Shown here: in pieces, positions 41,070 to 47,702 of the stretch | How the letters are laid out: each line of letters starts with the position of its first letter | Position numbering within the stretch: the first letter of the stretch is position 1 | NCBI GenBank assembly: GCA_035260525.1 | Contig: DATFVB010000222.1 | Location: forward strand, 1-47,702 | DNA: 47,702 bases | Direction: 5' to 3' | Source of the DNA: Thermoanaerobaculia bacterium | GTDB taxonomy: Bacteria > Acidobacteriota > Thermoanaerobaculia > UBA5066 > DATFVB01 | The notes under the pieces: model-generated | The model's input: only the letters and a program-made list of their open reading frames with translations | Told to the model about the DNA's origin: nothing | The model's database searches: none | Position numbers and translations under genes: made by a program

Positions 41070-41447
41070 CTACTCCGCGAGCACCCGTTGGACGAAGGAG
41101 ATCGCGATCGATCCTTCCCCGACGGCCGAAGCAACCCGTTTGATCATTTCTCCCGTGAACATCCCGCGCCGAAGGATCGCGATCGGGGAATCGGCGCCGC
41201 TCGCAGGCACGATCTCGATCTCGCCTTCCGTGACGACGAAGAAGCGGGGAGACCGTTCGCCCGGCTCGATGAGCACTTCGCCGGCCTCGACGCGGCGCCG
41301 CCGTCCGCGCGCGGCGAACCGCTCGATTTGCCGCGGCTCGAGCGCGGGGAACATCTGCTCGAAGCGCTCCGCGGGAAGCTTTGCCGTCAGGGGGAGCCGG
41401 TCGTGCGCGTCCAAGACCGCCTTTCGGAAGGCGCGGAAAGAATACAC
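41070..41447 (-). pseudogene. Remnant of a cyclic-nucleotide-domain thioredoxin reductase, interior deleted in frame
   Basis: The first about 95 residues are a cyclic-nucleotide-binding domain: MFPALEPRQIERFAARGRRRRVEAGEVLIEPGE and RFFVVTEGEIEIV through ILRRGMFTGEM. This is the N-terminus of the family of proteins that fuse this domain to a thioredoxin reductase. Instead of the reductase, the frame continues IKRVASAVGEGSIAISFVQRVLAE, which is the typical C-terminal end of thioredoxin reductases. About 400 middle residues with both nucleotide-binding sites are absent. The frame is open, so a 125-residue product could be made, but it cannot be a reductase. The start is a GTG at 41447. Confidence 0.7.
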
Positions 41448-41694
41448 CCCGTCGAGAGAGACGTTCGGAGAAGACTCCAGGTCACGGAGCGGGGCTCGGA
41501 CGCGGATTCGAACGGCCGCCGAGGCCGCGCTCCTCGAAGTAGCGGCGCAGCTTCCTCGTATCCGCTCTTCGAGCGATCAGGACCGGAAATTGGGCCATTC
41601 CGAACCGTCAGCGTGCAAGATCGCGGCCCGAGAGCGCCCCCCTCGCGCAGTTCGAGCTCGGCGTCATAGAATTCGCCGTAAGGAGGGGATCAGC
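41448..41694. other. Gap with a short ArsC/Spx-like frame
   Basis: On the minus strand, 41482-41598 encodes MAQFPVLIARRADTRKLRRYFEERGL before it turns to low-complexity sequence and stops. The first half resembles the start of Spx/ArsC-type proteins (DTRKAxRFF), but the usual cysteine is missing. It may be a remnant; evidence is weak. I see nothing else. Confidence 0.25.
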
Positions 41695-42270
41695 ATGAAT
41701 AGGCTCGTTCTTTTCGGGGCCGCGATCGCGTTCGCGGCGGGCTCGGCGCTTCAGGCGGCCGAGGAAACACCAATGAAACCGATGAAGCCGATGAAGCCGA
41801 TGGCTCACAAGATGGCGGCTTCAGGCGCAAAGATGGCCATGGCGGTGCCCGACGACATGAAGTGGGGCGACGTTCCCCCGGTGTTCTCGCCGGGCGCCAA
41901 GCTCGCGGTCCTCGAAGGGAATCCGTTCGGGAGCGGCTACTACACGGTCGCGCTCAAGATGCCGGACGGCTACAAGGTCATGCCGCACTGGCACCCGGCG
42001 ACCGAGCGCGTGACGGTGATCTCGGGCGACTTCCACGCGGGAATGGGCGACAAGATGGACGAGGCCGGCGCGAAGGATTTCCCGCCGGGAAGCTTCATCT
42101 CGATCCCGCCCCACATGCACCACTATGCCTTCGCGAAAGGCGAGACGGTCGTTCAGGTCAGCGGCCCCGCCCCGTTCAAGCTCATTTACGTCAACCCCGC
42201 GGACGATCCGAGCGGGATGCAGGGAAAGAAGCCGATGGGGAAGAAACCAATGGCGAAGCCCGCAGCGTAA
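41695..42270 (+). CDS. Secreted cupin with Lys/Met/Pro-rich ends
   Basis: The 191-residue protein has AAGGAGGGG before the ATG and a signal peptide (MNRLVLFGAAIAFAAGSALQA). A run of MKP repeats follows (residues about 24-35). The cupin motifs are MPHWHPATERVTVISGDFHAGMGD and IPPHMHHYAFAKGETVVQVSGPAPF, with three likely metal-binding histidines. The C-terminus again has KKPMGKKPMAKPAA. The core is a ChrR-like small cupin. The Met/Lys tails could bind copper or the cell surface; that is speculation. A good terminator hairpin follows at 42290. Confidence 0.88.
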   Translation: MNRLVLFGAAIAFAAGSALQAAEETPMKPMKPMKPMAHKMAASGAKMAMAVPDDMKWGDVPPVFSPGAKLAVLEGNPFGSGYYTVALKMPDGYKVMPHWHPATERVTVISGDFHAGMGDKMDEAGAKDFPPGSFISIPPHMHHYAFAKGETVVQVSGPAPFKLIYVNPADDPSGMQGKKPMGKKPMAKPAA

Positions 42271-42289
42271 CGGTCCAGAGCCGTCTCGT

Positions 42290-42326
42290 CCGTCCCCGGA
42301 AGCGTCCAAGTCGCTTGCGGGGACGG
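42290..42326 (+). terminator. Terminator hairpin after the cupin gene
   Basis: CCGTCCCCGGAAGCG (42290-42304) pairs with CGCTTGCGGGGACGG (42312-42326), 14 of 15 positions, around TCCAAGT. AAAATCTT follows. Confidence 0.8.
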
Positions 42327-42393
42327 AAAATCTTCGTCCGCGACAGAATCGACCGGATTGCTCCCATCATCGACGAGAAAAGGAGAAGACGTC

Positions 42394-42645
42394 ATGCCGC
42401 TCTACATGGACACCCACAACCACATCGAGGGACTGACCGCCGAGGCCGTCGCCGGGGCCCACAAACGGGACCTCGAGGTCCAGGGCAAGCACGGGGTGAA
42501 GTACCTCAAGTACTGGTTCGACGAGAACGCCGGCAAGGTGTTCTGCCTCGTGCACGCGCCGAACGCGGAAGCGGCGGCCGCCGTGCACAAGGAGGCCCAC
42601 GGGCTCGTCGCCGACGAGATCACCCCGGTCAAAGAAGGCGAGTGA
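42394..42645 (+). CDS. DUF4242 family protein
   Basis: The 83-residue protein has AAAGGAGA before the ATG and reads MPLYMDTHNHIEGLTAEAVAGAHKRDLEVQGKHGVKYLKYWFDENAGKVFCLVHAPNAEAAAAVHKEAHGLVADEI. This is the DUF4242 pattern, a small ferredoxin-like fold; some members bind nickel and give HD-type or sensor roles. The conserved H, D and C residues could be metal ligands. It stands alone between the cupin and the flavoprotein. Confidence 0.85.
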   Translation: MPLYMDTHNHIEGLTAEAVAGAHKRDLEVQGKHGVKYLKYWFDENAGKVFCLVHAPNAEAAAAVHKEAHGLVADEITPVKEGE

Positions 42646-42838
42646 CTTCGCCGCCCCCGCTCGCACGGACGGGCGGGGGCGGACGACGGTATTCGACAGG
42701 CGCAAGCCCGCGCTCCCTCGTCATGGTGAGCGCCAGCGAGGCGCATTCGAAGAATCCGAGCGTCGAAGGTGCGAGCATCCCCAAAGCTCTCGGTCCCTCA
42801 CGGCCCCGTTCCCCGGCACCATGGGGATTGCGGGCTTC

Positions 42839-42879
42839 GCCCTCGCAATGACGAGAGGGCCTGCGCCCTCGCAATGACG
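42839..42879. repeat. Short tandem intergenic repeat
   Basis: GCCCTCGCAATGACG occurs at 42839-42853 and 42865-42879, 26 bases apart. Its complement, a GTCATTGCGAGG core, recurs between genes in many bacteria. Confidence 0.6.
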
Positions 42880-42896
42880 CAACCGAGATGCCCGGC

Positions 42897-44711
42897 TCAG
42901 CCCTTCCGAATCCGCTCGAAACCGTCCGGGCTCCACTCCTCGCTCCCGACGCCATGGTGCACGAAAAACAGTCCGTCCGGGTCGTACTTCTTCTTGACGG
43001 CCTGGAGCTTCGGGTAGTGGGTTCCCCAGTAGGCCTGCTGCCAGGAGCGATTGAAGAAGTTGCTCTCGGACACGTACGAACCGCCGTTCGGGACGACCTT
43101 CGCGAGCTCTGCCGTCGCCCGATCGATCGCGCGCGCATCCTTGCGGGCGGCGTCCACGTCCATCGCGGGTCGCGCGAGCCCCGGGTAGGCCGGCCCCTCG
43201 CCGTCGGCAATGATGACCAGCACGAACGCGTCGAGCACCGCCGGGTTCGTCGCCGTCTCCTTCGCGGCGGCAACCGGCTCCGCGGGTGCGCCGGCGAGCC
43301 CCTTGTTGAAGTGCAGCTCGACGGTCTTGTGCCGGCTCGCCGCGAAGAGCGCGTTCGCAAGCTCCGCCTGCCTCGCGGGCGCGAGCAGTCCCTGGGGAAT
43401 CCACAGCGATTCGTAACCGTGGATGAACGCCCCGACCTGCTCCTGGTCGCCGCGCCAGAACGCATGGCCCTCCGGCGCGCCGGCGCGAGCGTCGGCGATC
43501 ATCGACGTGCTCCCCCGGCTCTTTCGATAGACGACGTCCCACCAGTGCCGTGCGGGTCGGACACCGGTGACGACGTCCGAGACCGTGTAGTCGTCGGAGC
43601 TCCTCGCCCAGTCGAAGAAGGGCTGCCAGAGCTTTTCGACCTGCGCGGCGTCGAGCCCCTGGCTGACCATCGAGATCTCCAGGGCGTCGTCTGTCCGGAC
43701 CTTCGCCTGCTCGCCCCAGTGCGGGTTGAAGAGGTTCGCCGCGTAGAACGCGACGAACCGGGCGATCAGCGCCCGGAACGCGGCCACGGACTTCGCCTTG
43801 ATCGTGCCGCCCGCGTACCCGAAGAACTCGGGGAGATCGTGCGTGCGGAGCGTGACGCGCGTGACGACGCCCCAGCTCCCGCCGCCCCCGCCTTTGATCG
43901 CCCAGAAGAGATCCGGGTTCGTGCAGGCGTTCGCGATGCGAACCTTCCCGTCGGCAGTGACGACCTCGGCCTCGAGGAGCCACGAGGCCGCCGAGCCGAA
44001 CCCCTTCGAGCAGGAGCCGAAACCGCCGCTCTGGACGAGACCGGCGACGCCGACCGTGGTGCACCCGCCGCCCTGGACGTAGCGGCCGGCCTTCGTCGTC
44101 ACGGCGTCGTAGAGGTCGATCCACATCGCGCCGGAGCCGGCGGAAACCGCGGGAACGGGCGGAACCTTTCCCGCGCCGTTCTCCGGAACGAACGCGTCGT
44201 GCAGCGTGACCGTGTTCATGTGCCGCGTCCAGACGAGGAGCGAGTCCGGCGCGTTCGACGTGCCGAGATAGCTGTGGCCGCCGCCCTTGACGACGAGCCG
44301 CAGGTCGTGCTCGCGCGCGAAGTCGACGGCGGCGGCGACGTCGTGCGCGTCTCGCGCCGCGACGGCATAGGCGGAAGGAGCGGGCTTCCACGCGTCGAGC
44401 CAGCCGGAAACCTGTGTGCCTCCCGGCTGGTCGCCGATGAAGAAGGGGTTCTGGATGTTCCTCATCGCCTCGGCGCACGCGGCGCCCTGCGGTTCCTTCG
44501 CGCAGGAGGAGAACGGCGCCTGGATTTCCACGAGATTTCCGCCAACCGCCTTTTTCAGCTCGTCCCAGCTCGCCCGCGACGGCCATCCCGGCTCTCCGGG
44601 CTGGACGCGGCGCCGCGCAACGCCGCCGGCGCGCGATCCCCACGAATGCTTCGGGAGCGCCAGCTGAAGCGCACCCAACGCGACACCCTTGATCCAGCTT
44701 CGTCTGTGCAT
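42897..44711 (-). CDS. Exported FAD-binding oxidoreductase, BBE type
   Basis: The 604-residue protein starts MHRRSWIKGVALGALQLAL, a Tat-like signal. An FAD-binding PCMH domain follows: LVVKGGGHSYLGTSNAPDS, SAGSGAMWIDLYDAVTT, YVQGGGCTTVGVAGLVQSGGFGS and IKGGGGGSWGVVTRVTL. The H of GGGHS and the C of GGGCTT are 71 residues apart and are the likely pair for double covalent flavin linkage. The C-terminal YWGTHYPKLQAVKKKYDPDGLFFVHHGVGSE is the BBE domain. Such enzymes oxidise sugars, alcohols or alkaloid-like compounds. It should act in the periplasm. The upstream frame stays open but has no domain support. Confidence 0.9.
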   Translation of the reverse strand: MHRRSWIKGVALGALQLALPKHSWGSRAGGVARRRVQPGEPGWPSRASWDELKKAVGGNLVEIQAPFSSCAKEPQGAACAEAMRNIQNPFFIGDQPGGTQVSGWLDAWKPAPSAYAVAARDAHDVAAAVDFAREHDLRLVVKGGGHSYLGTSNAPDSLLVWTRHMNTVTLHDAFVPENGAGKVPPVPAVSAGSGAMWIDLYDAVTTKAGRYVQGGGCTTVGVAGLVQSGGFGSCSKGFGSAASWLLEAEVVTADGKVRIANACTNPDLFWAIKGGGGGSWGVVTRVTLRTHDLPEFFGYAGGTIKAKSVAAFRALIARFVAFYAANLFNPHWGEQAKVRTDDALEISMVSQGLDAAQVEKLWQPFFDWARSSDDYTVSDVVTGVRPARHWWDVVYRKSRGSTSMIADARAGAPEGHAFWRGDQEQVGAFIHGYESLWIPQGLLAPARQAELANALFAASRHKTVELHFNKGLAGAPAEPVAAAKETATNPAVLDAFVLVIIADGEGPAYPGLARPAMDVDAARKDARAIDRATAELAKVVPNGGSYVSESNFFNRSWQQAYWGTHYPKLQAVKKKYDPDGLFFVHHGVGSEEWSPDGFERIRKG

Positions 44712-45333
44712 CTTCGCCTCGCAAGGGGTTCTCTCGATACACGACGTGCTCGCGAACGACCCCTTCGAAGGAAGAATAAGATCCTCCGGCGGCGGAAACC
44801 ACCGAAACCTTGCCGTCGTCACCGGACTGACGGGGCGCGATGCGGATGGATCGTTGATCACTCCTTCCCCTTCCGCCAGAATGCGGGGCACTCGAGACCG
44901 GAATGAGTCGAACGGCGTTCTTCCTCGACACGCGAACCCTCTGTGCGCTCGGGACGGGCGTCCTGTGCTGGGCGGAGTGATCGTGCTCCTGGCGATCGCC
45001 TCGTATCCAGCGGTCCTCCGGCGGATCGGCCGCCGATGGGCGGCGGCGAGCGCTTTCATGCGGGCCGCCTGCGCCCGGACCGCCTTCACACGGTTTGGCG
45101 CCGACCCGATCCCGATCGTCGGGCGGCATCTGATGGCGATCCTCGCGACGTGCACGTATTTCGACGCGGTCACCGTGCTGTGCGAGCACCGGGAACCCGA
45201 CTGGCGGAGCTATCTTCCCTTGCCGCTCGGGGCCAACCGGATCGTCTCTGCGTAGGAGTTCGACGCCGTAAGTGTTCCTGGATTGGGCCGGCTCGGCTCC
45301 GGAAGACCCGAATCCGCTCCCGGACCGATACCC
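44712..45333. other. Gene-poor gap with a weak plus-strand frame
   Basis: A 92-codon frame (44977-45255, GTG start) overlaps a 25-codon frame (44903-44980) by GTGA. It encodes a hydrophobic N-terminus (VIVLLAIASYPAVLRRIG) and no known domain. Neither frame has a Shine-Dalgarno or family match that I can give, so I do not call a gene. No repeat or RNA is seen. Confidence 0.3.
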
Positions 45334-47702
45334 CTACTCGTAGCGCAACGCGACGGCCGGATCGACGCGGCTCGCGCGAAACGCCGGAATCGCGCAGGCC
45401 GCGGCGACCGCGACCATGAGCAACCCGGCCGCCGCCGCGAACGTCGGCGGATCGAGCGGCGAGATTCCGAAGAGGAGCGAGCTGAGCACGCGGCGCGCCG
45501 CCGCGGCTCCGAGAATCCCGAGAACCGCGCCGGCGAGCCCCAGCACGATCCCGGGCCGCAGCATCAGCCAGACGATTTCGCCGCCTCGTGCTCCGAGAGC
45601 GACACGCACGCCGATCTCGTGCGTGCGCTGGGCGACGGCGTACGAGATCACGCCGTACACGCCGACCAGCGCGAGGATCGTCCCGAGCGCCGCGAAGAGG
45701 GCGAGGAGCGTCGTCGTGAAGCGCGTGTTCGAGGTCTGCCGCAGGACGATCTCCCGCACGGCGGCAACCTCCGAAAGCGGGATGTCCGGGTCGAGGCCCC
45801 GGAGGCGGTCGGCGATCGCCGGCGCGACCGACGTCTCCTTCCGCGCGGTTCGCACGATCAGGTCCTTGAACCCGACGTTGACCGTCGGAAGCTGGCGGTA
45901 GAGGGCGAGAAGCTGCGGCGAGGGCGGTTCCTTCAGCCCTTCGTTGCGCATGTCGCCCACGACGCCGACGATCGTCACGTCGGCGGAAAGGCGGGCCGAG
46001 CCCTGCGGCGGGACGTCGCCGGGCTCGCCGAGGTGCACCGTCCTCCCGATCGGGTCTTCACCCGGAAAGAAGCGCTTCACGGCGGCCTGGGTGATCAGCG
46101 CCACCGGCGGACCGCCTTCCCTGTCGCTCGCCGCGAAATCCCGGCCGCGCAGCAGCGGGATTCCGCAGGTCGACAGGAAATGTTCGTCGGTAGGGGTGAA
46201 GCCGATCCTCGGAAGGTCGTCGGACCGGACTACCCGTCCGGGGACCGTGATGTACTGCTTCCAGCGGTTGTACGTGCCGGGAACCGTGTTCGTGATCGTC
46301 GCTTCGCGGACTCCCGGAATCGCCGCCACCCTTTCCCGGAACCGGGCGGCGAACCGGGTGATCGCCGGGGAATCCGGATAGCGCGCTTCCGGAACGAAGA
46401 ACTGGGCGAACATCAGGTGGTCCGGCGAATAGCCGAGCTCCTGGCTCTGCAGCCGCCCGATCGTCCGAAGCAGCAGGCCCGCGCCGACCATGAGCATCAG
46501 CGCCAGCCCGGTCTCGGCGACGACGAGCCAGCGCCGCATCCGCTGGCTTCCGCCGCCGGAAGTCGCTCCCCGCGCGGCTTCCTTCAGCGCTTCGCCGAGA
46601 TTCACCTTCGACGCGGTGAACGCGGGCGCGAGACCCGAGACGAGGATCGTCAGGATCGAGAGCGCCGCCGAGAAGATCAGCACGCGCAGGTCGAGATGGA
46701 CTTCGCCGAGCTGGCGGAGCTGCGGAGGCCGAAGGGCGAGGAGGATGCGTGTCCCGGCGGCCGCCAGGAGCACTCCGGCGCCGCCCCCCAAAAGACCGAG
46801 CACGAGGCTCTCGGCCGTCAGCTGCCGGACGATGGCGCCGCGTCTTCCGCCGAGCGCCGCGCGGACCGCGAGCTCGCGCCGCCGGCCCGAGTGCCGAACG
46901 AGCAGCAGGTTCGCCACGTTCGAACAGGCGATGAGAAGAATCAACCCGACGGCGCCGGAAAGGATGAGCAGGATCGGCTGGAGCGGCCCGACACGGACCT
47001 TGCCGAGCGGCTCGAGCTTCACACCGATGCCCCGGTCCACCGGATAGCGCGCCGCGAGCTGCGCCGCGACGACGTCGAGATCCGCCTGCGCCTGCGCGAG
47101 CGTCACGCCCGGCTTCATGCGCGCGAGCACGAAGACGTCGCGATCGCCGCGGTTGGCCTCGGAGAAGAAATCGGCGTAAGGCGCGTCCGGCGTCCAGATC
47201 TGGGCGTTCAGCTGCAACTGCGCGTCCATCCAGCGCGGGATCGCGTCGGGGACGACTCCGACGATCGTGTACGGCTCGCCGTTGACCCGAAGCGTCCTGC
47301 CGAGCACGTCGCGCCGGCCGCCGTAGTGCTCGCGCCAGAACGTCGTGTTGACGACCGCGACGTAGTGTTTCCCGTAGACATTCTCCTCTTTTCGGAAAAG
47401 ACGCCCGAGGACGGGCCGGATGCGAAGAGCCTCGAAGTATTCCGCCGGAACGAGGCCGACGAGCATCTCCTGCGCCTCGTTGCCGCCTCCGATCCCGCTC
47501 ACGTTCTTGCGCCAGTAGTCGTATGGCACGAGCATTTCGAACGAGTGGGTCAGCCGTCCATAGTCGAGGGCGTCGATCGGAGACGGGCCCAGGAGCTCGC
47601 GCCCGTGATCGACTCCGCGAACCATGACGAGCCGCTCGGCGTTCGGGAAAGGCAGCGGTGCGATGAGTACCGCGTTGACGATCGAGAAGATCGCGGTGTT
47701 CG
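45334..47702 (-). CDS. ADOP/MacB-type ABC permease, N-terminus cut by window edge
   Basis: The visible 789 residues begin inside the first span segment (NTAIFSIVNAVLIAPLPFPNAERLV). A MacB-like periplasmic domain follows (VPAEYFEALRIRPVLGRLF, VVNTTFWREHYGG, GVVPDAIPRW). The first FtsX cluster (ILLILSGAVGLILLIACSNVANLLLVR, LAVRAALGGRRGAIVRQLTAESL) comes next, then a second periplasmic domain and a second cluster ending YGVISYAVAQRTHEIGVRVALGARGGEIVW and ASRVDPAVALRYE. This is the duplicated permease type common in Acidobacteriota. Its function is unknown; it may be an exporter or a signalling permease. No ATPase gene is visible in the window next to it. Confidence 0.92.
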   Translation of the reverse strand, partial: NTAIFSIVNAVLIAPLPFPNAERLVMVRGVDHGRELLGPSPIDALDYGRLTHSFEMLVPYDYWRKNVSGIGGGNEAQEMLVGLVPAEYFEALRIRPVLGRLFRKEENVYGKHYVAVVNTTFWREHYGGRRDVLGRTLRVNGEPYTIVGVVPDAIPRWMDAQLQLNAQIWTPDAPYADFFSEANRGDRDVFVLARMKPGVTLAQAQADLDVVAAQLAARYPVDRGIGVKLEPLGKVRVGPLQPILLILSGAVGLILLIACSNVANLLLVRHSGRRRELAVRAALGGRRGAIVRQLTAESLVLGLLGGGAGVLLAAAGTRILLALRPPQLRQLGEVHLDLRVLIFSAALSILTILVSGLAPAFTASKVNLGEALKEAARGATSGGGSQRMRRWLVVAETGLALMLMVGAGLLLRTIGRLQSQELGYSPDHLMFAQFFVPEARYPDSPAITRFAARFRERVAAIPGVREATITNTVPGTYNRWKQYITVPGRVVRSDDLPRIGFTPTDEHFLSTCGIPLLRGRDFAASDREGGPPVALITQAAVKRFFPGEDPIGRTVHLGEPGDVPPQGSARLSADVTIVGVVGDMRNEGLKEPPSPQLLALYRQLPTVNVGFKDLIVRTARKETSVAPAIADRLRGLDPDIPLSEVAAVREIVLRQTSNTRFTTTLLALFAALGTILALVGVYGVISYAVAQRTHEIGVRVALGARGGEIVWLMLRPGIVLGLAGAVLGILGAAAARRVLSSLLFGISPLDPPTFAAAAGLLMVAVAAACAIPAFRASRVDPAVALRYE

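Noticed and set aside
41501-41520. GGATTCGAAC-like stretch that resembles a tRNA T-loop on the minus strand
   Set aside because: The flanking bases do not pair as a T-stem and no acceptor or anticodon arm can be found.

Overview
The window is a GC-rich (by eye well above 60 percent), gene-dense stretch of bacterial chromosome. There are no rRNA or tRNA genes, no CRISPR array, and no phage or insertion-sequence genes that I can recognise. The gene content points to an Acidobacteriota-like soil or sediment bacterium with a Gram-negative envelope. It includes an ADOP/MacB-type permease cut by the right edge, a Ser/Thr kinase fused to TolB-like and TPR regions, a nine-haem secreted cytochrome with PKD domains, DUF5335 and DUF4242 proteins, outer-membrane porins and Tat/Sec secreted proteins. 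This placement is an inference from family content, not from a marker gene.

Layout. 1-1.0 kb: a secreted DUF1579-like protein (cut by the left edge) overlapping an Lrp/AsnC regulator. 1.0-6.1 kb: a secreted serine hydrolase, the multihaem cytochrome, and a secreted unknown convergent on a shared hairpin. 6.1-7.3 kb: very small overlapping membrane genes (a winged-helix-like protein and two DUF5985-like proteins). 7.3-11.1 kb: a B12-binding radical SAM protein divergent from an MsbA-like exporter. 11.1-13.2 kb: an NTF2-like secreted protein, a hemerythrin and a DUF5666 lipoprotein.

13.2-20.8 kb is an arsenic island read leftward: arsR, arsM, arsC, a second arsR, an ArsP/SO_0444-type permease, a small thioredoxin, a three-part ABC efflux system (adaptor, FtsX-like permease, ATPase) and acr3. 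Start and stop codons overlap at most junctions (ATGA or GTGA). The first arsR has a near-consensus promoter with an operator-like palindrome, and its transcript is probably leaderless. A second, divergent ATPase/FtsX/adaptor operon (21.0-25.3 kb) shares that intergenic region.

25.4-30.7 kb: a triple-BON protein, a repeat-rich gap, then a tightly coupled operon (DUF5335, a 23-codon peptide, an alpha/beta hydrolase, a phosphoribosyltransferase, and an AmrS-type radical SAM enzyme without its usual partners) and a CBS-pair protein. 31.0-33.7 kb: a broken MTH1187-type gene, an HPF-cold-shock fusion, perfect 80-bp repeats, and a metal ABC ATPase/permease pair. 33.7-39.4 kb: a porin, a Tat-exported flavin oxidoreductase, a lipoprotein, a response regulator and the kinase. 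39.5-47.7 kb: a methyltransferase, a DUF4097-like protein, a remnant of a cyclic-nucleotide-domain thioredoxin reductase, a cupin, a DUF4242 protein, a BBE-type flavoprotein and the ADOP permease.

The least ordinary observations are these. (1) A structured repeat sits directly after stop codons in two places, and its inner hairpin shows a compensatory base change. (2) A second structured repeat family has the same position after stop codons. (3) Two genes show internal deletions that kept both ends of the family sequence. (4) A complete ABC efflux trio is embedded in the arsenic operon.
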